A stretch of DNA of 64,000 bases from Bacillota bacterium (GCA_023416585.1 JAEZHM010000088.1:1-64000), one strand, 5' to 3'. Positions 18,536-27,832 are shown, counted from the first letter of the stretch. Numbers and translations: made by a program. Notes: a model not told the origin generated them from the sequence alone.

Positions 18536-19300
18536 TCAATCGATTTCCCGCAGGCTGTCCAGTATCTTCATGAAATCATCCTTGTCCATCGTTCCCCTGA
18601 TGAAGACGGAACTGTTGCCGCTTATGGCCCTGGCAAACCATCCCGTGTCGCTGCCCCATACAAAAAATGTCCCCACAGGTGTTAAGTATTCAATCGTTTC
18701 TTCACTAAAACTCATTCCCATGGAATCGGCTATTTCCTCTATGGAGATACTCAACATATTGTCCTGGCCCTGATAGCTGTACTGTATGCTCGAAAGCGTA
18801 TCATCCGCCCCGGATGTCTTTATTTCCCCAAAGGTCATGCCGCCGGGAAGCTGCGTTGGCATAAGCACCGTCAATCCCAGTGCTTCATGGGTCTCCTTCA
18901 GCGCGGTATCCTCTTCCTGATTACCCCGCGAAGCGCCCGGCAAGGCTCCCCTTTTCTCCGGCGGCTCCACCGATACATTTACTTTTAGCACACCGCCGAT
19001 TAGAATTTGGGCGCGGCGCAAAAAGCTGTTGGCATTGCTCACAGGTACGGGGGCCAGTGCCGAATACACGCTTACCAGTATCAAAAGGCAGGCCGCTGCC
19101 AAAACCGCACTGCGGATTACGCTCAGCCCGGCTTTTCTTTTTTTTCGAAGATTTGCCTGAACGTCACCGCCTTGCCTGAGCCTGACGGCCCTTAAAACCT
19201 GCTCCCTCCTATCGGTAAAGGGCGTAATAGCTTCTTCGGCCCGGGCAAATTGAAGGGCTCGGATAGAGGTTTCGATCTTTTTTCTTTCTATATTAATCAT
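18536..19300 (-). CDS. DUF4367 membrane protein, first in ECF operon
   Basis: 254 residues: a soluble basic N-terminal region, one TM helix (SVIRSAVLAAACLLILVSVYSAL), then an extracytoplasmic DUF4367 domain with ALGLTVLMPTQLPGGMTFGEI and a final KDDFMKILDSLREID that mirrors its paralogue (KDDFLTLLDTL). It overlaps the sigma-factor gene by eight bases, indicating co-translation. Likely anti-sigma or sensor component. The N-terminal region has no clear zinc anti-sigma motif (no HxxxCxxC). Confidence 0.78.
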   Translation of the reverse strand: MINIERKKIETSIRALQFARAEEAITPFTDRREQVLRAVRLRQGGDVQANLRKKRKAGLSVIRSAVLAAACLLILVSVYSALAPVPVSNANSFLRRAQILIGGVLKVNVSVEPPEKRGALPGASRGNQEEDTALKETHEALGLTVLMPTQLPGGMTFGEIKTSGADDTLSSIQYSYQGQDNMLSISIEEIADSMGMSFSEETIEYLTPVGTFFVWGSDTGWFARAISGNSSVFIRGTMDKDDFMKILDSLREID

Positions 19301-19850
19301 CCTGCTCCCCTTCCTTCAGCCTGTTCTTAAGTAGGAGAAGTGCCCGCTGGTACTTGGATCTGACCGTGTGGTAGTTCAGCCCAAGCTTTATGGCGATGGC
19401 CTTGAGCGTATCATTGGTGGTGGATTTCATAATAACGATCTTCCTGGAATCTTCCTCTAACTCTTCCAAGGCTTTTTGAAGAAGAAGCATATCATCAGCG
19501 GTTGTAAGGCCTCCGCCCATATCCGCAGCCTGATCGTAAAGCCCGGTCAAAAGCCTCGCCTTGTTCAGCAGCGCCTGAAAGGAGTACCTTGATGTATGGG
19601 CATAGGCTTCGTGCCTGGTAATGGTATACAGCCATTGGAACAGCTTGCGCTTATCTTTTAACTGGCCGCAATTCATCGCCGCCTTGATCAATACCTCCTG
19701 CATCACATCCTGCACATCCGCGATATTGTTCAAAATCCGGTAAGCTTCCCGTTTCAAGGCTCTCTCCATATCGGGCGTGATATGGCGCATGAGCCATTCC
19801 CAGTTGCTTTCTATCGGCGCCGGCTCATCCGTTCCCAAAAACAAAAACAT
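19293..19850 (-). CDS. ECF-type RNA polymerase sigma factor
   Basis: 185 residues. Region 2 is seen in MERALKREAYRILNNIADVQDVMQEVLIKA, with the DVQDVMQE core, and FQWLYTITRHEA as the usual region 2.4 segment. Region 4 is SRKIVIMKSTTNDTLKAIAIKLGLNYHTVRSKYQRALLLLKNRL, a helix-turn-helix for the -35 element. Start supported by GGGAG. It leads a three-gene operon with two DUF4367 proteins, the standard arrangement for autoregulated envelope-stress sigma factors. I could not identify its own promoter. Confidence 0.9.
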   Translation of the reverse strand: MFLFLGTDEPAPIESNWEWLMRHITPDMERALKREAYRILNNIADVQDVMQEVLIKAAMNCGQLKDKRKLFQWLYTITRHEAYAHTSRYSFQALLNKARLLTGLYDQAADMGGGLTTADDMLLLQKALEELEEDSRKIVIMKSTTNDTLKAIAIKLGLNYHTVRSKYQRALLLLKNRLKEGEQDD

Positions 19851-20066
19851 GCGCTCACTCCCTGAGTTGCGTATGCGTTCATTATATCATGTATATGGGT
19901 TTCCTGCATGTTTTTTCAAGGCTGGAGGTTTATGTTGCATTTGTTACGGTCCATACCGTATCCCTATCCAAGGCAATGCCTTGACATGGTCTTTCGCTTC
20001 CCCTACAATGGACCGGGGGACGTTCGTTTCCCTGTAAGCAAAACACTCGCTGCCCGAAAGGAACAT

Positions 20067-22073
20067 ATGACGCGCGACGATTTTTTGCCGGTCAGCCCAG
20101 AAGACGTAAAACGACGGGGATGGGAGCAGCCGGATTTTGTATATGTCTGCGGGGAGGCCTATGTGGACCACCCCTCCTTTGGCCACGCCATTATCAGCCG
20201 GGTGCTGGAAAACGCCGGCTACAAGGTGGCCATGCTTTGTTTGCCGCCCTTTCAGGATGAAACGGCCTTCAAAACCTTCGGAAAGCCCAAGCTGGCTTTC
20301 TTAGTCTCCGCCGGCGTGATCGACAGCATGGTCAACCATTACACCGCAGCCAAAAAGCGCAGGAGCGAGGATGTGTACGCCCCCGGCGGCAAGGCGGGCC
20401 TTCGGCCGGACCGGGCCACCATCGTCTACTGTAACCGCATCCGCAAGGCGTATTCCGATGTGCCCATCCTTATCGGCGGGCTGGAAGCGTCGCTGCGCCG
20501 CTTTTCCCATTATGATTACTGGGAGGACAAGGTGCGCCACTCCATCCTTTTAGACAGCGGAGCCACACTTTTATCCTACGGCATGGGGGAAAAGTCCATC
20601 CTGGACTGCGCCGCCTGGTTAAGGGACGGGGCCGATAAAGAGAAGATCAATAGTATCCGCGGCATATGCTATTTGCAAAAGGACAAGCCTGAGGGCATAG
20701 AGGAAGTTCCTTCCCACAAAGATGTGACACAGGATAAGGCTGCCTACGCCAGGGCGTTCATGATCCAGTACAACGAGCAGGACCCCTACCGCGGCAAGGC
20801 CCTTTGCCAGCAGCAGGATGCCAACCGGTGGCTGGTTCAGACACCGCCATCCTACCCCCTTTCCAGGGAGGAGCTGGACGCGGTATACGCCCTGCCTTAT
20901 ACACGCCGTTGGCACCCGGATTATGATGCGCTCGGCGGCGTGCCGGCGCTTATGGAAGTGGAGTTTTCCGTCTCCGCCACGCGCGGCTGCTTTGGCGGCT
21001 GCAACTTCTGCGCTTTAACGTATCACCAGGGCCGCATCGTCACCTCCCGCAGCCCCGATTCCATTGTAAAGGAAGCGGAGATGCTGACAAAGCTTCCCGG
21101 CTTCAAGGGCTATATCCACGATGTGGGCGGCCCTACCGCCAACTTCCGGCGCGCAGCCTGCAAAAAGCAGTGCTCAAGCGGCGCCTGCAAGGACAGGCAA
21201 TGTTTATACCCCAGGCCCTGCCGGAACCTTGAACCAGACCATTCGGAACTTTTGGGCATCCTGCGCCGTATACGCGCGCTGCCCAAAGTGAAAAAGGTGT
21301 TTATCCGCTCCGGGTTGCGCTACGATTACCTGCTTGCGGACAAGGACGGAACATTCTTAAAAGAGCTATGCAAACACCATGTCAGCGGCCAATTGAAGGT
21401 GGCGCCGGAGCACATATCCCCGAAGGTGCTTTCCCGCATGGGCAAGCCGGGCCGGGAGGTGTATGACGCCTTCGTGCAAAAGTACAAGGCCGTCAACGAG
21501 CAGCTGGGTCTTAAACAGTTTCTTGTGCCGTACCTTATGAGCAGCCATCCCGGCAGCGATTTGGGCGCCGCCATAGAGCTGGCGCTGTACATACGGGATA
21601 CGGGTCACCAGCCGGAGCAGGTGCAGGATTTTTATCCCACACCCGGCACGCTGTCCACTTGCATGTTTTATACCGGGCTGGACCCCCGAACCATGGAAAG
21701 CGTGTTCGTGCCCCGTACGCCTCACGACAAGGCCATGCAGCGGGCGCTATTGCAGTACAAAAAGCCTCAAAACCGCCGCCTCGTGCTGGAGGCGCTCCGC
21801 CTTAACGGCAGGGAAGACCTGATCGGCTACGGCAAAAACTGCCTGGTCCCGCCGGACACCTTCTATCAGCCAAGGCCTCAAGGGCCCGCCGCGGAAGGGT
21901 TTCGGGGCAGGGGTAGTGAGCGGCAGGGGAATGCACCGGAAAGGCAGAGCCGCAGCCAAAGTACAAGAAAGGGCCCCCTTAAAAAGGGAGTAGTGCCCGC
22001 GACAACCGCAAAGCCGGCAAAGCCCAAACGGGGCAAGTACAACGAAAAGTGGGCCAAGGCAAAAAAGAAATAA
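20067..22073 (+). CDS. ygiQ: YgiQ family radical SAM protein
   Basis: 668 residues from the ATG at 20067 (AAAGGA upstream); the family normally begins with the MxxxDFLPVSPEDVKRRGW segment seen here, so longer readings are rejected. GEAYVDHPSFGHAIISRVLE follows. The radical SAM cluster is CFGGCNFC within SATRGCFGGCNFCALTYHQG, and YgiQ's second cysteine-rich patch CKKQCSSGACKDRQC is present. The C-terminal tail is basic and low-complexity. The biochemical role of the family is unknown. Divergent from the sigma operon with 216 bases between. Confidence 0.93.
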   Translation: MTRDDFLPVSPEDVKRRGWEQPDFVYVCGEAYVDHPSFGHAIISRVLENAGYKVAMLCLPPFQDETAFKTFGKPKLAFLVSAGVIDSMVNHYTAAKKRRSEDVYAPGGKAGLRPDRATIVYCNRIRKAYSDVPILIGGLEASLRRFSHYDYWEDKVRHSILLDSGATLLSYGMGEKSILDCAAWLRDGADKEKINSIRGICYLQKDKPEGIEEVPSHKDVTQDKAAYARAFMIQYNEQDPYRGKALCQQQDANRWLVQTPPSYPLSREELDAVYALPYTRRWHPDYDALGGVPALMEVEFSVSATRGCFGGCNFCALTYHQGRIVTSRSPDSIVKEAEMLTKLPGFKGYIHDVGGPTANFRRAACKKQCSSGACKDRQCLYPRPCRNLEPDHSELLGILRRIRALPKVKKVFIRSGLRYDYLLADKDGTFLKELCKHHVSGQLKVAPEHISPKVLSRMGKPGREVYDAFVQKYKAVNEQLGLKQFLVPYLMSSHPGSDLGAAIELALYIRDTGHQPEQVQDFYPTPGTLSTCMFYTGLDPRTMESVFVPRTPHDKAMQRALLQYKKPQNRRLVLEALRLNGREDLIGYGKNCLVPPDTFYQPRPQGPAAEGFRGRGSERQGNAPERQSRSQSTRKGPLKKGVVPATTAKPAKPKRGKYNEKWAKAKKK

Positions 22074-22081
22074 TGGAAAAG

Positions 22082-22126
22082 AGCGTCTGTTCAGCCGTGG
22101 AAAACGCAAGAGCAGACGCTGTTTTT
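22082..22126 (+). terminator. Rho-independent terminator after ygiQ
   Basis: AGCGTCTG and CAGACGCT pair across a 23-base loop, followed by GTTTTTAT. It begins nine bases after the stop codon. The loop is long, but the stem and T-run are clear. Confidence 0.65.
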
Positions 22127-22370
22127 ATAGGCGGAAGAAATTCTGCCATAAAGTGGAAAGTGCTATTTGCAGAGCGGTTAATGGAAGATCGTTTATTCAT
22201 CTGGGAATGACGCAATCACCCATGCAGAAATCGGGAGAATGTAACAAATCCATCCCCTGCGGAATATCCTCATAGTGGGTACCAATCTATCAACATTTGA
22301 CCGCATATTATTCTTTTCTATAAAGTACACGATGGAAAGCGTAAAGCTGACAACAAAGGAGCACAGTCGT

Positions 22371-22775
22371 ATGAGCAACGAAAGCAACGATATGTCCGGC
22401 TGTATCATCGACCCATGCCATCCGCCGATCCGGATGTTTATAAATGACAATAATCAATTTACACCCAGCGTGGCAGCAGAAGCAGCGGAAGTACGGGTAA
22501 TAAGGCACGTTATCTTTAAAAAGTGTAAAAAGCGCAGGGACCGCGACGAAGATGAGCGCTGCAAATTCAGGCGCGATTGTGATTGTGACGACTTCAGACG
22601 CGATTGTGATTGTGACGACTTCAGACGTGATTTTGAATTCGACGATGACAGACGTGATTTTGAATTCGACGATGACAGATGTGATTTTGAATTCGACGAT
22701 GACAGACGTGATTTTGAATTTGACGATTTCAGACGGGATTTCAGGTGCCGTCGCTTCAGATCGGATTTCCGCTAA
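22371..22775 (+). CDS. Low-complexity charged repeat protein
   Basis: 134 residues from the ATG at 22371 (AAAGGAG about 10 bases upstream). Residues 1-60 are ordinary (MSNESNDMSGCIIDPCHPP, then IRMFINDNNQ), followed by KKCKKRRDRDEDERC and six tandem nine-residue units of the type RRD(C/F)(D/E)(C/F)DD(F/D). The repeat alternates Arg pairs with aspartates and aromatics. No signal peptide is visible. A related design occurs at 29400-30179, which also has MFI(N/D)D before its repeats. Such Arg/Asp/Cys repeats are reminiscent of spore-coat or surface-layer crosslinked proteins; function not established. Confidence 0.65.
   Translation: MSNESNDMSGCIIDPCHPPIRMFINDNNQFTPSVAAEAAEVRVIRHVIFKKCKKRRDRDEDERCKFRRDCDCDDFRRDCDCDDFRRDFEFDDDRRDFEFDDDRCDFEFDDDRRDFEFDDFRRDFRCRRFRSDFR
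22572..22733 (+). repeat. Six 27-bp in-frame tandem repeats
   Basis: Units begin at 22572, 22599, 22626, 22653, 22680 and 22707. The first two share the GATTGTGATTGTGACGAC version and the last four the GATTTTGAATT(C/T)GACGAT version, so a subtype switch happened inside the array. The period is a multiple of three, so copy number can change without breaking the frame. Confidence 0.85.
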
Positions 22776-22923
22776 ACCCATGTTCATAAAGTGAAGAGCA
22801 GCGCGGAAAACACAAAGAGGCGAATATCCACACGGAATCCGCTTTTTCTCCGATTCAGGCGATACAATTTTCTTTGGGCAATAACGCAGCCTCAAAAAAG
22901 AGGCGCTTTACTTTTCGGGCCTT

Positions 22924-22958
22924 ACACGCCGTCCGCGTTTTCGCGCGGGCGGTGTTTT
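22924..22958 (+). terminator. Probable terminator after the repeat-protein gene
   Basis: An imperfect GC-rich hairpin (ACACGCCGTCCGCG, TTTT loop, CGCGCGGGCGGTGT) followed by TTTTC, lying between the + strand repeat gene and the - strand GntR gene. Confidence 0.45.
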
Positions 22959-22985
22959 CTATATAACTTGGCTTCGCCGCATGAA

Positions 22986-24113
22986 TTATGTCGTTTCCCC
23001 TATCAGGCATGTTGCCGGTATGAGATGGGTCTGCCGGCGCACATCCTTCCCTTCCAGCATATCCAGCATCAGTTCCATGGCTTTTTGAGCGATGGCCGGT
23101 CCATTTTGGCGCATGTGGGTATAAAAGTAATCGCCCAGAAAGCCATACTTTTCATCAAAGCAGCATACGGCCAGGTCTTTGGGTATGTCTTTACCAAGCG
23201 CTCTGGCCGCGATCCTTGTCCACTCGGCAATGCCGTACTCCGTGCCGATCACTGCTGTTACTTTGGGGTTCCTTTCCAGCCATTTGCGGATGGCTTCCTG
23301 CTGCTTGTGATCATCCCGCGGGCCTTCCCCGAACATGCCCAGGCGGCTTTCCAAAGGCAGCACAAGCGGTTCCAGTTCATGCAGGCCATGGCTTTTCATG
23401 ACCTGCACATAGCCCATGTGCCTCTCCTCCAGGGAAATGGCCTCGTACGTAGCCGGCGTAAAAAAGCCGATGGATTGGTGGCCCTTTTGTACCAGCAGCT
23501 CCGTAAGGGAGGAGGATGCCTTCAGGTTATCCGTATATACGCAGGGGGCCGGGATGCCGTTAAGCGGCCTGTCGATGATCACCACCGGAAAATGGTCCAG
23601 CACCAGGCGCAATAAATCAGAGTTGTAATACCGCCCGTGGGCCGGCATGATGATGATGCCCTGCACATTCAGCGCAAGCAATTGGTGCAGCGCCATACGC
23701 TCCTTTTTCTGGTCCCCATAGGATACGGACAAGCATAATTGAAACCCCGCCTGGGCTGCCTGCCGGTCGATCTCATAAAACAGGCTCAGGGCATACGTTT
23801 CGCCAAGATCCTCCATGATCAGCCCAAGGCGCTTATCTGCATTGTCCTTGAGCATAAAAGACTGCCGGGGGATCAGGGGCTTGCCGCCTTTCTCAGCCGG
23901 GCTTATCACAAACGTACCCAGCCCGCGCCGGCGCACCACCAGCCCTTCCTCCTCCAGAAGGTTCAGCGCGCGCTTGCTGGTGATACGGCTGACGTTATGC
24001 TTCTCCGCCAGTTCCCTTTCCGTTTCCACCCGGTCGCCCGGTACACGTTTTCCACTGCGGATTTCCTCCGCCAGCTGGGCGCAGATCTCCTGGTATAAGA
24101 AAGGAGCATCCAT
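22986..24113 (-). CDS. GntR-headed regulator with LacI-type sugar-sensing domain
   Basis: 375 residues. Residues 1-70 are a GntR winged helix (YQEICAQLAEEIRSGKRVPG, ETERELAEKHNVSRITSKRAL, EGLVVRRRGLGTFV). The rest is a periplasmic-binding-protein-like sensor as in LacI/AraR (RLGLIMEDLGETY, VQGIIIMPAH, VVIIDRPLNGI, GHQSIGFFTP). This hybrid is the AraR-like architecture. Start fixed by AGGAGG seven bases upstream. It is divergent from the ABC importer starting at 24366, so that operon is its likely target. Confidence 0.9.
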   Translation of the reverse strand: MDAPFLYQEICAQLAEEIRSGKRVPGDRVETERELAEKHNVSRITSKRALNLLEEEGLVVRRRGLGTFVISPAEKGGKPLIPRQSFMLKDNADKRLGLIMEDLGETYALSLFYEIDRQAAQAGFQLCLSVSYGDQKKERMALHQLLALNVQGIIIMPAHGRYYNSDLLRLVLDHFPVVIIDRPLNGIPAPCVYTDNLKASSSLTELLVQKGHQSIGFFTPATYEAISLEERHMGYVQVMKSHGLHELEPLVLPLESRLGMFGEGPRDDHKQQEAIRKWLERNPKVTAVIGTEYGIAEWTRIAARALGKDIPKDLAVCCFDEKYGFLGDYFYTHMRQNGPAIAQKAMELMLDMLEGKDVRRQTHLIPATCLIGETT

Positions 24114-24154
24114 AAATCATCCTCCTGCGGGCGGATATATCATCATCGCTTTCC

Positions 24155-24187
24155 TGGTATTATACCAAACATGCCAACTGCCATCAA
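24155..24187 (-). promoter_or_regulatory. Promoter of the GntR regulator with palindromic -10 region
   Basis: On the minus strand, TTGATG (24182-24187) and TATAAT (24159-24164) are 17 bases apart. The -10 is the centre of a perfect palindrome TGGTATTATACCA (24155-24167), a plausible operator for autoregulation. A weaker TGCCA-TCAAG-TGGCA dyad lies across the -35. Confidence 0.6.
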
Positions 24188-24248
24188 GTGGCAAGATTCG
24201 ACTAACTTAGATCTATCATAAATATATCCAGAATATCATTAAAACATA

Positions 24249-24277
24249 TTGAACTTTTGGATATGTCATGGTATTCT
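24249..24277 (+). promoter_or_regulatory. Promoter of the first ABC importer operon
   Basis: TTGAAC (24249-24254) and TATTCT (24272-24277) are 17 bases apart, 88 bases before the solute-binding-protein start. Confidence 0.5.
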
Positions 24278-24365
24278 ATTGGCAAGACGGTCGAGCGGGA
24301 ACGGCGGAGGACAATATGCGTCCAGCCTTTTTTGCCGATCCAAAAAACAGGAGGTTGGTTCCAAA

Positions 24366-25733
24366 ATGAAGAAAATGCTCAAAACGATGCTTGTCCTGAC
24401 CTTGGCACTATCGCTGGTTCTGCCGGCGATGGCCTTTGCCGGGGCTGCCCCGGCGGGCGATCTGCGGCTGATCACCGCTGTCACCGGCGGCAAGGATGAG
24501 GCGGAGATGGCTCTTTTCCAGGAAGCCCTGGGCAAGGCGCTGAATCTCAACGTTACCATGGAAAAGCCCGCCACCGACTATGACAACGTGGTTATGCAAA
24601 AGCTGCTGGGCGGCGAACAGTACGACCTGATCTACGTATCCATCAATACGATGTACAGCCTCATGGAGCAGGGCGCGCTGACGGACCTTACCGAAATGGT
24701 GAAAGCCTCCCCGATTCTTGGCAATCCCGAAGTCGTCACCCCCAGCGAATGGGACCAGGTGACTGTGGATGGCAAGATCTGGGCCAGCTTTAACAAGAAG
24801 GAAGTTCACAGGGTTGTGAACATCAACAAGATCCTGGCCCAAAAGGCCGGCGTGGATGTGGATGCGATTCCCCCCACCCTGGATGGCTACTATGAGGTTT
24901 TCAAGAAGCTGCAGGCCGTGGGCGGCGAGGGCTTCTACGCCTTTAACACGGTGGCAAAATCCTTGTTTGATCTGCAACCCTGGTTCTCCTCCGTGGGCTT
25001 AAAATGCGGCATGGTGAAGGCTGCTGATGGCACCATTACCGTTCCCACTGCTACTGAAGCTGCCATCCCCGTCTGGGAGTGGCTGGCCAAGCTGTACAAG
25101 GAAGGATTGCTTGACCCCAACTGCCTGACCGACGAAACCAAAGACCTGCGCAACAAGTTCCAGACCGGCAAGACCGGCGTGAATGTGGACTGGGCCGCCT
25201 GGACCGGGCTGTACAACGTCAACGCCGGCGCACAGTATCCCGCCGAGTTTGAAGCCTATCCCCTGCCGGGCACCAAGGGTGAAACCACTGATTACATGCT
25301 CTGCCGCGGCGGTCCCTCCATCTGGATCATTCCCGCCAACGCCAAGAATCCCGAAGGCGCTTTCAAAGCCCTGGAGTTCTTTGCTACCCAGGAAGGCGGC
25401 GAGCTGCTCTCCATCGGTATCGAAGGCAACGACTGGAACAAAGTGGACGGCAAGGTGGTTCTGACGGAGCTTGGCGCTACCCACGGCAAGGACCATGGCG
25501 CTCCCGTGCCTGTCAGCAACCAGTTCGTCCATCCGATCGGCTGGAACCCCGGCTTTGAAAAAGCCATGGAATACCTGCAATACGCCTCCCCGGAATTGAA
25601 CAACGCCAATACCAACAAGTGCCGCGACACCATTGCCAAGTATGCCACCCAGATCATCAACGGCTCCATGACCGCTGCTGATGGCGTCAAAGCCATGCAG
25701 GATGAGCTGAAGCAGCTGGAAATCATCAAGTAA
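24366..25733 (+). CDS. Family 1 extracellular solute-binding protein, sugar ABC importer
   Basis: 455 residues from the ATG at 24366 (AGGAGG 11 bases upstream). The signal peptide is MKKMLKTMLVLTLALSLVLP followed by AMAFAGAAPAG, with no lipobox cysteine, so it would be released by signal peptidase I and not lipid-anchored. The mature part has the family 1 fold with TDYDNVVMQKLLGGEQYDLIY and SIWIIPANAKNPEGAFKALEF. It starts the operon with two permeases and a PHP-type hydrolase. No ATPase gene is present, so a shared MsmX/UgpC-type ATPase elsewhere is likely. Sugar specificity unknown. Confidence 0.9.
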   Translation: MKKMLKTMLVLTLALSLVLPAMAFAGAAPAGDLRLITAVTGGKDEAEMALFQEALGKALNLNVTMEKPATDYDNVVMQKLLGGEQYDLIYVSINTMYSLMEQGALTDLTEMVKASPILGNPEVVTPSEWDQVTVDGKIWASFNKKEVHRVVNINKILAQKAGVDVDAIPPTLDGYYEVFKKLQAVGGEGFYAFNTVAKSLFDLQPWFSSVGLKCGMVKAADGTITVPTATEAAIPVWEWLAKLYKEGLLDPNCLTDETKDLRNKFQTGKTGVNVDWAAWTGLYNVNAGAQYPAEFEAYPLPGTKGETTDYMLCRGGPSIWIIPANAKNPEGAFKALEFFATQEGGELLSIGIEGNDWNKVDGKVVLTELGATHGKDHGAPVPVSNQFVHPIGWNPGFEKAMEYLQYASPELNNANTNKCRDTIAKYATQIINGSMTAADGVKAMQDELKQLEIIK

Positions 25734-25759
25734 CAAGCAAACTGTGGACCCTGGATTTG

Positions 25760-25783
25760 GGGGCTGCTCGCAAGAGCAGCCCC
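25760..25783 (+). terminator. Hairpin between binding protein and permease genes
   Basis: GGGGCTGCTC and GAGCAGCCCC flank a GCAA tetraloop 26 bases after the stop. No T-run follows, so it more likely stabilises the upstream transcript, or causes partial termination, giving more binding protein than permease. Confidence 0.55.
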
Positions 25784-25830
25784 TAGCCACCCCCAGATTG
25801 CCCTGTAAACAGGGTTCGGATGGGTAAACC

Positions 25831-25956
25831 AAGGCTTCCCCTTGAGGAGAAGCTTAAGAAGAAGTCGACTGATGAGGCGTTTAGTGGCGAAAATACATTC
25901 ACAACCAACCACCTCATCCGGCGCTGAGCGCCACCTTCTCCTCAAGGAGAAGGCTT
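25831..25956. repeat. 126-bp inverted-repeat element related to the DUF559 cassette ends
   Basis: The left end AAGGCTTCCCCTTGAGGAGA and the right end (complement of AAGCCTTCTCCTTGAGGAGA) are inverted. Just inside the right end lies GGTGGCGC with a GCTCAGCGCCGGATGAGGTGG type stem, as in the cassettes at 108-1713. It has no coding interior. It sits between the binding-protein and permease genes of one operon, so it was inserted into the transcript. It looks like a non-autonomous derivative. Confidence 0.65.
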
Positions 25957-26008
25957 TTCTTCTGCATGCCGTGCTCAGCTTCGGCACCTGGTCGAAAGGG
26001 GAAACGAA

Positions 26009-26947
26009 ATGGAAACCGTAATGTTATCGTCTCAAAGGGAACAAAAAAGGCGCAAACGCCGCCTTATGTATAAACGTGTCCGGCAGTACAGGTGGATCTA
26101 TTTGATGCTTCTGCCGGTATTTTTATATTTTGTCATCTTCTCTTTTTATCCGCTGGCGCTTGGGTTTATCCAAAGCCTGCAAAAGGAGCGCCTGATCGGT
26201 ACGCCTACGTTTATAGGCCTTGCCAATTACGCCGTTATATTCAAGGATTTCCAGTTCCGCCAGGCCTTTGTAAACTCTGTGTACCTGGGTACCTTTTCCC
26301 TTTTGATCAATCTTGCGGTGGCGGTGGTGCTGGCCATCTGCGTCAACGAGGTGCGCAGGAAAGCCGTAAAATCCGTGCTCCAGACTGTGACCTTCCTGCC
26401 CTACCTGTTTTCCTGGACGGTGGTGGGCGGCGTGTGGATCTATGTGCTGTCCGCTACAGGGCTTATGAATACAGTGCTCACGCATCTGGGCATGGACAGG
26501 GTCGGCTTTTTCACCACGGCCGCCTGGGGCCGGCCGGTGATTTTGTTTACCAACGCCTGGAAGCAGGCGGGATATTTTGTGGTGCTTTTGATGGCCAGCA
26601 TCGTGACCATCGACCCCACCATCTACGAGGCCGCCCGCATCGACGGCGCAACCAGAATGGGACAGATACGCCATATCATTCTGCCGCAATTAGGCCCCAC
26701 CATCAAAACACTGCTGGTGATTGGCGCCACGGCGGTTTTGCGAAATTTTGACCAGGTGTTCATTTTGAGCCGGCCGGCCATTAAGGACAACATCCGCAGC
26801 CTGCTTTTGTACATATATGAAGAAGGCATTTTGCAGATGCGGGTGGGCAAAGCCACAGCGGCCGCCACGGTGGTGCTGTTGACCACGCTTGTCATATCCA
26901 CAGTTGTAAGGTGGCTGGCCAAGTATGACAGGGACAGCGGCTATTAA
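26009..26947 (+). CDS. Sugar ABC transporter permease (MalF/LplB type)
   Basis: 312 residues with six TM helices and a basic N-terminus (QREQKRRKRRLMYKRVRQ). The ATPase-coupling EAA loop reads YEAARIDGATRMGQIRHIILPQL near residues 205-230. Start supported by AAGGGGAAACGAA. Forms the inner-membrane channel with the next gene, 15 bases downstream. Confidence 0.93.
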   Translation: METVMLSSQREQKRRKRRLMYKRVRQYRWIYLMLLPVFLYFVIFSFYPLALGFIQSLQKERLIGTPTFIGLANYAVIFKDFQFRQAFVNSVYLGTFSLLINLAVAVVLAICVNEVRRKAVKSVLQTVTFLPYLFSWTVVGGVWIYVLSATGLMNTVLTHLGMDRVGFFTTAAWGRPVILFTNAWKQAGYFVVLLMASIVTIDPTIYEAARIDGATRMGQIRHIILPQLGPTIKTLLVIGATAVLRNFDQVFILSRPAIKDNIRSLLLYIYEEGILQMRVGKATAAATVVLLTTLVISTVVRWLAKYDRDSGY

Positions 26948-26962
26948 GAAGGGGGTGTTTTC

Positions 26963-27832
26963 ATGGCGCAATCCAAGGCGTTCCGCAATGAGCTTTCTCC
27001 CGGGCTGAAGGTGCTTAGTGGGCTTTTGCTTATTTTGGTGTTCTTCACCATGATCATTCCCATGGTCAATGTGCTGTCCGTTTCCTTTTCCTCGCGCCTG
27101 GGCTCCATGGATCCGGGGATCATCCTCTGGCCCAAGGAGTTCACGGTGGAAGGCTATGTAACCATCTGGCAGCGGGCTAACCTCTCCCGGGCATTTTCCA
27201 ACTCCACCTTTGTGTCGGTGACCGCCACCTTCATTCAGGTGATCCTCTCCGCCCTGGCCGGCTATGTGCTGGTGCAAAAGGATCTCCCCTTTAAGCGGGC
27301 CATATCCTCGGTGATCCTCTTTACCATGATGATCCCAGGCGACCTGACGCTGATTTCCATCTATTCACTGAACAAACAGCTGGGCTTGCTGAACTCATAT
27401 ACAGGCTTGATCGTAAACGGTCTGGTCTCGGGTTTTTCCATACTGCTGATGCGCAATTATTTCCTGAGCGTGCCCGAATCATTGGCGGAGTCGGGGCGCA
27501 TTGACAATGCCACAGAGCTTAGGATTCTGGCCAGCATTTATCTGCCGCTGTCCATACCGGGCCTGGCCGCTATCACCTTTCTGGAGTTTATTGGGAAGTG
27601 GAACGCATTGATGCTGCCTGTGACCATCATCACCGACGCGAAAATGTATACGTTGCCCATGGTATTAAAGAGCCTGGCTTTTGCCACCGATGGTACCTCC
27701 GGCATTGACATCATCGCCCCCAATGCGCAGATGGCGGCCATCATCATCTCCATATTGCCGCTGGTGATACTGTACGCCTTCACGCAGCGTTTTTTGATCG
27801 GCGGCTTGACGCTGGGCGCCTCCAAGGGTTAA
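26963..27832 (+). CDS. Sugar ABC transporter permease (MalG/YtcP type)
   Basis: 289 residues, six TM helices, with SFSSRLGSMDPGIILWPKEF near the N-terminus, the usual family extracellular segment, and an EAA loop ESGRIDNATELRILASIYLP with ESGRID in place of the common EAARID. Start supported by AAGGGGGTG. Terminates with LIGGLTLGASKG, typical of the family. Partner of the permease at 26009. Confidence 0.93.
   Translation: MAQSKAFRNELSPGLKVLSGLLLILVFFTMIIPMVNVLSVSFSSRLGSMDPGIILWPKEFTVEGYVTIWQRANLSRAFSNSTFVSVTATFIQVILSALAGYVLVQKDLPFKRAISSVILFTMMIPGDLTLISIYSLNKQLGLLNSYTGLIVNGLVSGFSILLMRNYFLSVPESLAESGRIDNATELRILASIYLPLSIPGLAAITFLEFIGKWNALMLPVTIITDAKMYTLPMVLKSLAFATDGTSGIDIIAPNAQMAAIIISILPLVILYAFTQRFLIGGLTLGASKG

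Noticed and set aside
22572..22733. Possible CRISPR array
   Set aside because: Repeats are contiguous with no unique spacers and lie in frame within a gene; no cas genes.
22308..22895. Minus-strand frame across the 27-bp repeat array
   Set aside because: Arises because the array is open in several frames; the + strand gene has the ribosome site and sensible N-terminus.
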